Origin: Deltaproteobacteria bacterium
Lineage (GTDB): Bacteria; Bdellovibrionota_C; UBA2361; SZUA-149; JADZAE01
Length of the DNA stretch: 53,819 nt
Assembly: GCA_020852715.1 (NCBI GenBank)
Contig: JADZAE010000056.1
Coordinates: 1 to 53,819 of the forward strand
Direction of reading: 5' to 3'
In this document: piece after piece, positions 17,527 to 26,307 of the stretch
How positions within the stretch are numbered: position 1 is the stretch's first letter
How the letters are laid out: the number at the start of each line of letters is the position of its first letter
Notes under the pieces: model-generated
What the model was told of the DNA's origin: nothing
The model's database searches: none
The model's input: the letters and a program-made list of their open reading frames with translations, nothing else
Made by a program: the position numbers and the translations under genes

Positions 17527-18950
17527 TGTCTAATATCCTTTTGTAAAAACGTCTGATAGCCAAAATATAAATTATCCAGCAAGCGTCCGGTGATAACCGA
17601 TTGCCAAAGTTTGCCCAGCAAATAATGTGGGCGCAAGTAAAATCGCCGGTGAAAGTGCTGATAATATTCTTGCAAACAATCCCAGCTAAGCGTCGGGTGT
17701 TGATATATCTGATTGGCGCTATGAAAATTATATTTATCCCATTCCCTTATTTTAATCAGCCCCTTAGAAGCAAATTCGTTATAAATTTCCGTTCCCGGAA
17801 AGGGCACCAAGATCGTGGCTTTCGCATAATCAGGATTAAGCTTGATGGCAAAGCGTATCGTATCTTCCATCGTTTGCACTGATTCTTCAGGCAGACCAAT
17901 AATAAAAAATCCCACCAACTCAATGCCCGCTTGGCGAATCAATGCCGCCGCTTTAAATGCTTGTTCTAACTTCGCTCCTTTTCCCACGCGATCCAAATGT
18001 TCTTGACTACCGCTTTCAAAGCCCACACCTACTTGATAGCATCCTGAGCGCTTAGCCAAATCTAAAAATTCTTTATCCACCCGATCAACACGCACACCTG
18101 TGCGCAGGTTCCAGGTCATTTTCAAATCGTGCTTGATGATCTCCGCGCAGATTTCTTTAGCTCTCTGGATATTGGTGGTGAACTGATCATCGAGCACATG
18201 AAATTCTCGGTAGCCAAGTTTTTTCAACACTTTAAGTTCTTCAATCACACGCAGCGGAAATTTTACCCGAAATGTCCGACCTTGAATATTCTTGTTGCAA
18301 AAACTACAGTTAGACAAACAACCGCGGCTCATCTCGATAGGGCCAACGGGATTTTTTCGGGCAATAATACTGGGACAAGAATACCGTGAGCTGTCGTATA
18401 AATGAAGAGCCGGCATGGGTAAATCATCGAGCGAGACAAGCTTATCTTTGCTGATCTTGGGCACACATGGCGTCTCATACATGAGCGCCCGCCCAAATAC
18501 TCCATGCGCCGCATCTAAATCACGACCGGCAGCGATATTTTTAATCGTCAACTCCCCTTCCCCAGTGACCACATAATCAAATGTTGATTCTTGCAAACAC
18601 TCAGCAGGAAGCGCTGTCGCATGCGGCCCACCCAGCACAGTAACAATATCAGCAGAAATATCTTTGATCGTTTGGCTAATACGAGCGGCCTCATAAAAAA
18701 GCGGCGTGGTTGCCGTTACGCCGACAAGTTCCGGGCAAAATTTTGTGGCTTCGCGCTTAAGAAACTCCAAAGCGCGTTGCGGGTCTTGAATCATCAGATC
18801 AACAATTTTTACTTCATGCCCGTCTTCTAACAATGCCCCAGCCAGCATCGCCAACGACATAGTCGGTAGTTTTGGTATTGCCGCCCGCACCTTAGAATTA
18901 GCATATAAACTTAACGCACTAGAGGGATTAACTAATAGACATCTGGCCAT
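17523..18950 (-). CDS. B12-binding-domain radical SAM enzyme
   Basis: This 475-residue protein has an N-terminal cobalamin-binding fold (PTMSLAMLAGALLEDGHEVKIVD, VLGGPHATALP, TGEGE) and a radical SAM domain with the [4Fe-4S] motif CLSNCSFC (Cys211, Cys215, Cys218), then GVGFESGSQ and GLPEES. This is the BchE/P-methylase type layout. In glycan loci such enzymes often methylate unactivated carbons or act on lipids and sugars. It lies 4 bp after the GT2 gene and overlaps the methyltransferase gene. Substrate unknown. Confidence 0.8.
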   Translation of the reverse strand: MARCLLVNPSSALSLYANSKVRAAIPKLPTMSLAMLAGALLEDGHEVKIVDLMIQDPQRALEFLKREATKFCPELVGVTATTPLFYEAARISQTIKDISADIVTVLGGPHATALPAECLQESTFDYVVTGEGELTIKNIAAGRDLDAAHGVFGRALMYETPCVPKISKDKLVSLDDLPMPALHLYDSSRYSCPSIIARKNPVGPIEMSRGCLSNCSFCNKNIQGRTFRVKFPLRVIEELKVLKKLGYREFHVLDDQFTTNIQRAKEICAEIIKHDLKMTWNLRTGVRVDRVDKEFLDLAKRSGCYQVGVGFESGSQEHLDRVGKGAKLEQAFKAAALIRQAGIELVGFFIIGLPEESVQTMEDTIRFAIKLNPDYAKATILVPFPGTEIYNEFASKGLIKIREWDKYNFHSANQIYQHPTLSWDCLQEYYQHFHRRFYLRPHYLLGKLWQSVITGRLLDNLYFGYQTFLQKDIRQ

Positions 18951-18954
18951 GATA

Positions 18955-19635
18955 TTAGCCGGCCTTCCAAAACCTAAATCTAAAAAGCGTAATTACTGCA
19001 ATTAGGCCATCACGATAACGGATTTTTTTTCCTTCGTGAATTGTGCGCGGATAATAATTAATCGGCACTTGATGTATTAGATAGCCACTGCGAACGACCT
19101 TGGCCGTGATCTCCGGGCAAAACTCAAAGCGCCGACAAATGAGCGGTATTTTCTTGATCACGTCAGTTTTAAAAACTTTATAGCCGCAAGGCTCATCTAA
19201 TAATTCCACTTTATATAATACATTAGTAAGAAAAGTTAACAACCAGCGGCCAAAAACAAAACCATTAAAAGATACTTTATCCAATCCTAACCGATGCCCG
19301 TAGACAACAGCAGTGCGACCACTTTTGATGGGCTCAATTAGCGCTGCATAATCATTGGGATCATACTCCATGTCGGCGTCTTGAATGATGACAATCTCAT
19401 TGCTTACATGCTTAAGCCCTTCTCTGAGGGCAATTCCCTTACCACCATTTTTAGAAAGATTGATGATTTTATATTTTTCTCCTTTTAGAGTACTCAAATT
19501 TTCAGCGGTCTTATCAGTGGAGCCATCATTAATAACAATAATTTCATCAGCCAAACCGGAGGCCTCAACTTTCTCAATCAGCTGCAGTATCGTTGCCGCT
19601 TCATTGTAAACAGGAACAAGAATAGAAGTTTTCAT
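18955..19635 (-). CDS. GT2 glycosyltransferase, polyprenyl-phosphate mannose synthase-like
   Basis: The 226-residue product has LVPVYNEAATILQLIEKV, VINDGSTDKT, NGGKGIALREGL and QDADMEYDP (DxD metal and nucleotide-sugar site), the classic DPM1 pattern. There are no extra membrane helices at the C-terminus, so it is a soluble or peripheral enzyme at the cytoplasmic face. It is the first gene of the six-gene minus-strand operon and probably supplies polyprenyl-phosphate sugar to the GT-C enzymes encoded downstream and divergently. ATG 19635 is supported by the family's usual N-terminus. Confidence 0.85.
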   Translation of the reverse strand: MKTSILVPVYNEAATILQLIEKVEASGLADEIIVINDGSTDKTAENLSTLKGEKYKIINLSKNGGKGIALREGLKHVSNEIVIIQDADMEYDPNDYAALIEPIKSGRTAVVYGHRLGLDKVSFNGFVFGRWLLTFLTNVLYKVELLDEPCGYKVFKTDVIKKIPLICRRFEFCPEITAKVVRSGYLIHQVPINYYPRTIHEGKKIRYRDGLIAVITLFRFRFWKAG

Positions 19636-19741
19636 TGATAATTTTATCGCTTACTTTAATTACTATTGTGAAAATCACAGCAAAACCACTTTCACTATAT
19701 GCAGCGTCAGTCATTCCCCTAAACATAGGCCTATAAAAGGG

Positions 19742-19747
19742 TATAAT
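19742..19747 (+). promoter_or_regulatory. Possible -10 box in the divergent glycosylation promoter region
   Basis: TATAAT at 19742-19747 lies in the 193-bp gap between the minus-strand GT2 operon and the plus-strand GT-C pair. A convincing -35 for the plus strand is not seen. Another TATATAAT-like stretch occurs near 19775. Confidence 0.35.
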
Positions 19748-19828
19748 ACGCAAAAAGCTGTTGCACCACACTATATTTATATAATAGAGAGCGATTAGTA
19801 GGCAGCCAAAACAATTAAAACAATCCTC

Positions 19829-21634
19829 ATGAGATTAAAAACCCCTAGCTTCATTCTTCCTGCTTTTCTTCTCATCTGTTACCTAGTTATTGCTAACCTA
19901 GCGGCTTATCAGATGAGCTTAACTAGCGATGAGGCTGTGCATCTAGCTTCAGGCTACCGCTATTTAAAACATTCAGACTTTCGTTGGAACCGTGAACATC
20001 CGCCGCTAATCAAGGAAATAGCAGCACTACCCATGCTCTTGATGGACATCCAAGAGATGCCGACACTAGCTACTTACGAGGACGGGGAGGAATTCGGCAA
20101 AGGCGAGCGCTTTTTATATAAATATAATCGCGAAAAGTTTCCCGAGAATTTCAAGTATTCACGTTTCATGATGTCACTGCTCGGATGCCTGCTGGCTCTC
20201 TTTATCTATCTTTGGGGCATTAAGCTTTACGGGAAATATTTAGCATTATTGCCGCTAGCTATTTTTGCCTTAGATCCTAATTTTTTAGGCCATGGACCGC
20301 TTATCGCCACTGATGTGGGTTCATTAGCTTTTCTTGTCGGCGCTTTTTATTTCTGCTGGCTGGCTTTGGAGCGGCAGAGATTATTATATTTCTTATATAG
20401 TGGTGTATTTTTTGGCCTTGCCCAATCAAGTAAACATTCAGCGCTCTTAGCTTTTCCGATACTGGGCCTATTACTCACCCTAGCTATCGCTTTAAACAAA
20501 GATCTCATTTCAGCAGTTGCCGCATTTTCCAAAAAGCATTTCCGGAAACTTCTACTTTTTTACTTACTGCTGATCGTGGCTTTTCTGAGCGTTAAGATTG
20601 TTTACTCGCTGGGCATAGCTATCAGCGCCGGGTTACTGGTGCTACTACTGCTACATATCTTACTTGCCAAAGCTGAGAATTTAATAGTGATCAAGCAAAA
20701 AATAATAAATTTATCTTTGCGCTACGGGCTGACTATTCTATTTTCCGGACTGCTGATTGCTATTACTATGCTTTTAGTTACTCCGATTTTCTTTTTTGAT
20801 TATAGCTGGTCGATTTTAGTTGGCGATGTTTTTCGCTCATTCAACAATATCCAGTCCGTAATCTCCCATGCGCAAGGCGGCCATGGGGTTATCTTTTTAA
20901 ATGGCGAGTATAGCCGAGAAGGGTTCCCTCTGTATTATCTTTATGCGTTTTTTATCAAAACGCCGATTCCGACTTTAATTCTGATTGGATTAGGAATAAT
21001 TTTTACAATATTCAGCTCAGCCAAAACTCACACTAAACTATTTCTACTGCTACCACCGCTGCTTTTTCTGGCTTTGATCACTTATGTAAATAAAGCGCAG
21101 ATCGGGCTGCGGCACGCTTATTTTATTTATCCTTTTTTATACCTGATGGTTCCCTATTTTTTTATTGGCCTGGGCAAACGGTTAAATACTGCGAAGTTAA
21201 TAACTTTGTCTTTGTTGTTTATCTCCGCTTTGATTTTTAATCTCTATGCTGCCTTTCCGCATTTGATCTCTTATACCAATGGCGCATTGTTCCCGCAAAA
21301 AGATGCTTATAAATATATTAGCAATTCCAATCTCGATTGGGGACAGGGGAATAAAGAATTAATTAAATTCTTGGAAAATGTCGGCTCCCCACAGGTTTAT
21401 ACTTATATGTGGTATAAGAATATTTTTGCCAACTATGGTTACAAAAATTTTAAAAACATTTCCAATGATAATATGATCGACGAAACATTTTCCGGATTAC
21501 TAATCGTCGATGTGCAGATGTATAATCGTAATGGCCATGTCTTAAGCTGGCTTAAAGCCAATAAGCAGCCCGATTATATTATCGACAATTCTATACTTCT
21601 TTATTTGCTAGGGAACTCTAACGCGGGATTATGA
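19829..21634 (+). CDS. GT39/PMT_2-like membrane glycosyltransferase
   Basis: This 601-residue protein has LTSDEAVHLASGYRYL (Asp34-Glu35) and NREHPPLIKE in the first external loop, matching PMT-type enzymes. GHGPLIATDVGSLAFLVGAF follows the second conserved helix pattern. About eleven membrane segments are visible, and near residue 500 an external segment has NSNLDWGQGNKEL, a common motif of this branch. The next gene overlaps it by an ATGA, so the two are coupled. No strong ribosome site precedes ATG 19829. Confidence 0.8.
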   Translation: MRLKTPSFILPAFLLICYLVIANLAAYQMSLTSDEAVHLASGYRYLKHSDFRWNREHPPLIKEIAALPMLLMDIQEMPTLATYEDGEEFGKGERFLYKYNREKFPENFKYSRFMMSLLGCLLALFIYLWGIKLYGKYLALLPLAIFALDPNFLGHGPLIATDVGSLAFLVGAFYFCWLALERQRLLYFLYSGVFFGLAQSSKHSALLAFPILGLLLTLAIALNKDLISAVAAFSKKHFRKLLLFYLLLIVAFLSVKIVYSLGIAISAGLLVLLLLHILLAKAENLIVIKQKIINLSLRYGLTILFSGLLIAITMLLVTPIFFFDYSWSILVGDVFRSFNNIQSVISHAQGGHGVIFLNGEYSREGFPLYYLYAFFIKTPIPTLILIGLGIIFTIFSSAKTHTKLFLLLPPLLFLALITYVNKAQIGLRHAYFIYPFLYLMVPYFFIGLGKRLNTAKLITLSLLFISALIFNLYAAFPHLISYTNGALFPQKDAYKYISNSNLDWGQGNKELIKFLENVGSPQVYTYMWYKNIFANYGYKNFKNISNDNMIDETFSGLLIVDVQMYNRNGHVLSWLKANKQPDYIIDNSILLYLLGNSNAGL

Positions 21635-23238
21635 TGAGATTAGCTGACATCCTGGTAGATAAGGAGCTCCGCGAACAAAGTATGGTTTGTTTATTCTTTA
21701 TTGCTTTATTACTGCTGGGACTGTTTATTTTTAGCGATTATGGAATTTCTTGGGATGAACCGGCGCAGCGACAAATCGCCGAGCATAATTACAATTATAT
21801 TTTTCATAGCAATGACTCGCTGTTATGGTTTAAGGATAGGTTTTATGGTGTGGCTTTTGAGCTACCCGCCTACATGATTGAAAAGTTAATCGGCATCGAA
21901 GATAGTCAGAGTAGTTATTTTTTTCGTCATCTTTTAATATTTCTGGTTTTTTATCTAGGGGTTTATTTTTTCTATAAACTTAACATGCTTTATTTTAATC
22001 GGCGCCTAATTAGCCTTACGGCCTGCTTATTTTTAGTGCTCAGCCCGCGTATTTTTGCTCATGCTTTTTACAACTCTAAGGACTTGGTTTTTTTGAGTAT
22101 TTTTATTATCTCAATTTATACCATGCTCAGTTATCATTTTCAGCCGACGCGCTTACGGCTACTTGCTCATGTTTTGCTCAGCGCTCTTTTAATTAACGTG
22201 CGCGTCATTGGTATTGTTGTCGTCGCCGGCACCTTTCTCCTGCACCTGGGAATGATGCTTGTTGATTGCTGGAATAAAAATTACCGACAAATACCAAAGC
22301 GCCTTCTGGAAGTAATTATTTATTTCGTTGCCACGGCAGTGCTACTGCTGGCCACCTGGCCAATACTATGGTCTGACCCTATTAATAATTTTATAAAGAC
22401 AATTGAAGTCATGGCCAACTTTCCCTGGTATGGCTATGTGTTATACAGCGGCGTTATTTACCAATCCGATTCGCTTCCCTGGCATTATGTTCCCTTCTGG
22501 ATCGCTATTAGCACGCCACTGATCTATTTATTTTTATTTATTCTCGGCCTAATTAAGTATTTCGTTTTCATCGGCAAGGAAAAGTGGCAAACATTTAAAA
22601 ATAGAGAAACAGTTTTTCGCCTTGTATTTCTTGCTTGGCTCTTCCTGGTGATGGCTTACGTAATGGCCTACCGGCCAATTATTTATAACGGTGGTCGGCA
22701 ACTCTACTTTATTTACCCGGCATTAATTATCATCGCCACCGATGGCTTGCTCTGGTTATACAAGGCGGGAATGACTCTTTCCTTGCGAGCACAAAACTTT
22801 TATAAATCGGTGCTTTTGGTTATCGTTGCTGCAACTCTATTTCCTGTCGCATCGTTTATGATTACTGCTCATCCCTATCAGGATGTTTATTTTAACGAGA
22901 TCATCGGTAAGCAGAAAAATATTCAAACACAATTTGAGTTTGATTATTGGGGTTTATCTTGTCGCCAAGCCATGGAGTACATCGCCTCCATCGATAAGCG
23001 CGAAGGCCTCTTAATTGGCTATGACACAAATTCACCGATCAACAATATTTCGATACTGCCCGAAGCTGACCGGCGGCGCATGCGCCTGACCAACCGACCA
23101 TATATGGCCGACTATTTCCTTCCTTATAGATCAAGATCTCTACCGCTCCCCCCTTACTGCACCGAAATCTCCGCCATCACCGTCAATGACTCCAAGCTCC
23201 TCCCCATCTATAAGTGCCTAAAACCACTAAACAACTAG
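21631..23238 (+). CDS. GT-C membrane glycosyltransferase
   Basis: This 535-residue multi-membrane protein shows SDYGISWDEPAQRQIAEHNY (Asp42-Glu43) in its first external loop. FAHAFYNSKDLVFLSIFI corresponds to the second conserved GT-C helix. A further pattern, RQLYFIYPALIIIATDGL, and a C-terminal external part (QFEFDYWGLSCRQAMEYI) resemble its neighbour. It begins inside the previous gene's stop (ATGATGA). The last codons run into a REP-like repeat that supplies the UAG stop (23236-23238). Confidence 0.75.
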   Translation: MMRLADILVDKELREQSMVCLFFIALLLLGLFIFSDYGISWDEPAQRQIAEHNYNYIFHSNDSLLWFKDRFYGVAFELPAYMIEKLIGIEDSQSSYFFRHLLIFLVFYLGVYFFYKLNMLYFNRRLISLTACLFLVLSPRIFAHAFYNSKDLVFLSIFIISIYTMLSYHFQPTRLRLLAHVLLSALLINVRVIGIVVVAGTFLLHLGMMLVDCWNKNYRQIPKRLLEVIIYFVATAVLLLATWPILWSDPINNFIKTIEVMANFPWYGYVLYSGVIYQSDSLPWHYVPFWIAISTPLIYLFLFILGLIKYFVFIGKEKWQTFKNRETVFRLVFLAWLFLVMAYVMAYRPIIYNGGRQLYFIYPALIIIATDGLLWLYKAGMTLSLRAQNFYKSVLLVIVAATLFPVASFMITAHPYQDVYFNEIIGKQKNIQTQFEFDYWGLSCRQAMEYIASIDKREGLLIGYDTNSPINNISILPEADRRRMRLTNRPYMADYFLPYRSRSLPLPPYCTEISAITVNDSKLLPIYKCLKPLNN

Positions 23239-23279
23239 TTCTCAGGGAGCGTGTTATATTCAGGGAGCGTGTTATATTC
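23236..23279 (+). repeat. REP-like repeat with tandem partial duplication, overlapping a stop codon
   Basis: TAGTTCTCAGGGAGCGTGTT starts at the UAG stop of the GT-C gene. After TATA, a second TTCAGGGAGCGTGTTATA follows directly (23259-23276), an 18-bp tandem duplication lacking the TAGTTC 5' end. Confidence 0.9.
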
Positions 23280-23489
23280 ATATTTTGAGTGGCTTATGCA
23301 ATCGGCTTGGTAAAATTGCTAATGGGGCGAAATAATAGAAAACTTTTTCGTTTTCAAACATCTATATATTTGCTTACACTGTCGGCCGCCTGGCTTAATT
23401 AAGTCAAGTCTGTCTTTTCCGGTAGTTGGGAGTTTAGAATTGGGTGTTAGTGACACTTCTTTAACCACGATTTTACTTAAAGGATATTT

Positions 23490-24296
23490 ATGAGAACCAT
23501 ACTCGTTACTTTCATGGGAATTTTGATTTCAGTTAGCTTTAGTAGCTGTAAGCCAAAGGAAAAAGATGATTCGGCTGCTTTTCTAAAAGCGATTAAAGAC
23601 GGCACAGCTCAAACTAAAGAAACGGCAACAGCTCCGGCTGCTGATGTTGATATGTCAAAGTGTAGTGCCGAGGCTTACGATCGTTGCTACGACGATGCTA
23701 TGGCTATGCTTAAGAAGAATGACAATGCCAAAGCCAAAGAATATTTTGAGATTGGGTGCGACAATGGGCATCTTGGTTGCTGCGCAAAATTTGATTCTTT
23801 GTCCGACGTAACAGGGAAAAGCCCAAAAACACAGAAGTTGTACGATGAGGCCGAAGCTTCCTGTAACGGCGGCGAGAACAATGCTTGTTTTGATTTAGGT
23901 TTTTATGAAATCAACGTTGGCAACAGAGAAAAGGCTCGTAGCTTCAACATCAAAGCTTGCGATAATGGCCTTGCCGGTGCTTGCTATAATTCCGGTATTC
24001 AGTCTATCGAAATGGGCAAGAAAGATGATGCTAAAGTCCTATACGAAAAAGCTTGCTCCAATGGCTATTTTAAAGGTTGCTTTAATTTAGGCATTGTTAA
24101 TGCCGATGAAGGCAATATTCCGACCGCCAAGGTCTTCTATCAGAAGGGCTGTGACGGCGGCGATTTTTATAGCTGCACCAATTTAGGCTTATTGGAGGCT
24201 CGCGACGGCAATAAAGATGTAGCTAAGCAGCTTCTTAAAAGGTCCTGCGATGGTGGCGATAAGCTCGGTTGCGCTAATTTAGAAAAAATAAATTAA
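23490..24296 (+). CDS. Cysteine-rich Sel1-like repeat lipoprotein
   Basis: The 268-residue product has a lipobox ending FSSC (Cys20). After a short linker come about five 36-residue helical repeats of the form ACDNGLAGACYNSGI: a Cys pair eight residues apart in each (CDNGLAGAC, CSNGYFKGC, CDGGDFYSC, CDGGDKLGC), as in Sel1-like and Helicobacter Hcp proteins, where the pair makes a disulfide. It is therefore an exported, disulfide-stabilised solenoid lipoprotein, probably a protein-binding scaffold. AAAGGA lies 6 bases before ATG 23490. It stands alone between two glycosyltransferase genes. Confidence 0.8.
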   Translation: MRTILVTFMGILISVSFSSCKPKEKDDSAAFLKAIKDGTAQTKETATAPAADVDMSKCSAEAYDRCYDDAMAMLKKNDNAKAKEYFEIGCDNGHLGCCAKFDSLSDVTGKSPKTQKLYDEAEASCNGGENNACFDLGFYEINVGNREKARSFNIKACDNGLAGACYNSGIQSIEMGKKDDAKVLYEKACSNGYFKGCFNLGIVNADEGNIPTAKVFYQKGCDGGDFYSCTNLGLLEARDGNKDVAKQLLKRSCDGGDKLGCANLEKIN

Positions 24297-24305
24297 AACC
24301 ACCCC

Positions 24306-24370
24306 AGCGCCATATAAAAGGCGCTAGATAACCTGACGCCTGGACGTCCTTAGCAAGAGTTAAGACGTCC
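24306..24370 (+). promoter_or_regulatory. Two consecutive hairpins before the 24394 gene
   Basis: AGCGCC/GGCGCT (24306-24311 and 24320-24325) has an 8-base loop. GGACGTC/GACGTCC (24342-24348 and 24364-24370), extended by TTA/TAA with one bulged C, has a loop GCAAGAGT. Neither is followed by a T run, so simple terminators are unlikely; an RNA leader structure or protein operator is possible. Confidence 0.4.
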
Positions 24371-24393
24371 GGGTGCTCTCTAACGGATTGAAT

Positions 24394-26271
24394 GTGTCAG
24401 ATAATCTTAAGACTCTCCGCTTGCACTTAATTGTATTTCTTATTCTCTTTGCCGCGACCTTTTTAGCTTACTGCAATTCCTTTAATATTCCATTTCATTG
24501 GGACGATGTTGGATTTTTCGGCCCAACATCGAAGCTTAAGTACATTAAAGACTTTTCTGATATTTTTGGATTTCAATATTATCCTAGCCGCCCTGTGGCT
24601 AATTTTTTTATTGCGCTTAGTTACTACACCAGTGGTTATGACTTGTCCTACTGGCATTTACTGACAATTATTTTTCAGGCGATCGTTGGTTTTTATGTTT
24701 ATCTGCTACTCGGGTACCTGTGGCCATTAGCTACAAATAAAACGCTCTGGCCAAGAACAATAACGTTATTGATTATTGCCCTAATTTACACAGTTCATCC
24801 GATCCATAACGAAACACTTAATATGTTTCATTACCGATCCGGACTATTGGCGACACTTTTCGTGGTAGCTTCTCTAGTCTACTATTTACGCGCCCAATAC
24901 ATCAGCACTAAACACACTTGGTTCTGGTTTCTTCTTTCTTGGATTTGTGGTCTACTTGCCTGCGGATCAAAAGAAGATGCGATTGTCCTTCCCGCTGTAA
25001 TTTTCATAACTGATTTTTATTTTATTACAGTGTTACAAAAGAAGCCCTTTTCTTTTCAACCGATAGCATGGTTAAAAAAATATCTGCCTTATTGTTTAGT
25101 TATGACGTCCATACCACTAATCATGCATTATCTTCCTTTCTCCCATAATTTCTCCATCGGGTTTGATATCGAAGCTGAGAGTCGTGAATATTATTATGTT
25201 AAGCAACTCATTGCTATCACCCTGTATTTTCGCTACCTTTTTATTCCCTATCCGCTAAACATGGATCATGATTTTCGACCGGATATTGCCAGCACTTTAC
25301 CCTTCTCCTTAATTATTATTTGTTTGGTTGTTACTTTCGCTTACCGCTACCGCAAACAGGTGCCGTTGCTTGCCTATGGACTACTTTGGTATTTGCTTAC
25401 CAAAGCTCCAACTTCATTTGCCTTACCCATGCGCGAGCAATTTGCTGAGCGCTTCATGCATTTGCCGGCAATCGGCTTTGTCATCGCCGCCTGCGCTCTA
25501 ATTAGTTTTTTTGCCAACAAGTTATTGCTGAAATTTTCGCTGCAACCACTAATGCTTCGTTATCTAAAGATAGGAGTTTTTATTTTAGTGGGAGCAATAA
25601 TCGTTGCTTTTATCGGGATAAATTATAATCGTAATATCGTCTGGCAAGATCCGATAAGCCTTAATGTTGATATAACTTCAAAATCCCCTAATAAGGCCCG
25701 TGCCTGGTCAAATCTTGGGCATCAATTACAAATTCAGCATCGCGTTAAAGACGCAGTATTTGCTTTTAAGCGGGCACGTGAGCTACAGGGTGATGACCCG
25801 GACGGAGTTGTCTTAGCTAATTACGGAATTGCCTTAAGCATGACCGGCCAGTATGAAGAGGCAGAAAAAACTTTACTAGCGGTTTTTAAGGTTCCCGGAA
25901 ATCGCCGCATTTCAGCCAGCGATGACGTAGTTTATTTTAATCTCGGTGTTCTTTCTCGCGACAGTGGCAAACCGGAAAAAGTAATTTATTATTTAAATAA
26001 AATCTCTAACTATGAAACTTATGGCCCCGGTCGAACATACTTGATCCATAGATTTTATGCTGAAGCTTACGAAAGGCAAGGTCTCATTGCTGATGCCATA
26101 AACAGCTACACCCGCGCCTTGAATTACAGCAACGAAGAGGCTCTAAAAATAAAAGTTTCTATCGCTCAGCTGCGCATAAAAATTGGCCAGATTGATCAAG
26201 CTCGAACCGAGCTCGAAGCATTGGCCGCCACCAGTCCCATGGCTCGCAGCATACTCAACCAAATCAAATGA
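24394..26271 (+). CDS. TMTC-like GT-C glycosyltransferase with TPR tail
   Basis: The product is 625 residues from GTG 24394 (GGA 6 bases upstream; an in-frame GTG at 24373 would add 7 residues). NIPFHWDDVGFF holds the acidic pair in the first external loop. YTVHPIHNETLNMFHYRSGLLATLF is the second TMTC-type motif, where HP and the RSG/GR turn recur. About ten membrane segments precede a TPR region from about residue 430 (KARAWSNLGHQLQIQHRVKDAVFAFKRA, FNLGVLSRDSGKPEKV). It resembles the 8830 protein in layout but is only distantly similar. Likely role: protein O-glycosylation at the outer face of the inner membrane. Confidence 0.75.
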   Translation: MSDNLKTLRLHLIVFLILFAATFLAYCNSFNIPFHWDDVGFFGPTSKLKYIKDFSDIFGFQYYPSRPVANFFIALSYYTSGYDLSYWHLLTIIFQAIVGFYVYLLLGYLWPLATNKTLWPRTITLLIIALIYTVHPIHNETLNMFHYRSGLLATLFVVASLVYYLRAQYISTKHTWFWFLLSWICGLLACGSKEDAIVLPAVIFITDFYFITVLQKKPFSFQPIAWLKKYLPYCLVMTSIPLIMHYLPFSHNFSIGFDIEAESREYYYVKQLIAITLYFRYLFIPYPLNMDHDFRPDIASTLPFSLIIICLVVTFAYRYRKQVPLLAYGLLWYLLTKAPTSFALPMREQFAERFMHLPAIGFVIAACALISFFANKLLLKFSLQPLMLRYLKIGVFILVGAIIVAFIGINYNRNIVWQDPISLNVDITSKSPNKARAWSNLGHQLQIQHRVKDAVFAFKRARELQGDDPDGVVLANYGIALSMTGQYEEAEKTLLAVFKVPGNRRISASDDVVYFNLGVLSRDSGKPEKVIYYLNKISNYETYGPGRTYLIHRFYAEAYERQGLIADAINSYTRALNYSNEEALKIKVSIAQLRIKIGQIDQARTELEALAATSPMARSILNQIK

Positions 26272-26288
26272 AGTTATGTTATTTAAGT

Positions 26289-26302
26289 TGTAACCGTTCA
26301 CG
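26289..26302 (+). repeat. Single end of the TGTAACCGTTCACG element
   Basis: TGTAACCGTTCACG is identical to 32054-32067. Here the second arm is missing and the two-hairpin repeat follows directly. Confidence 0.7.
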
Positions 26303-26307
26303 ACCTT

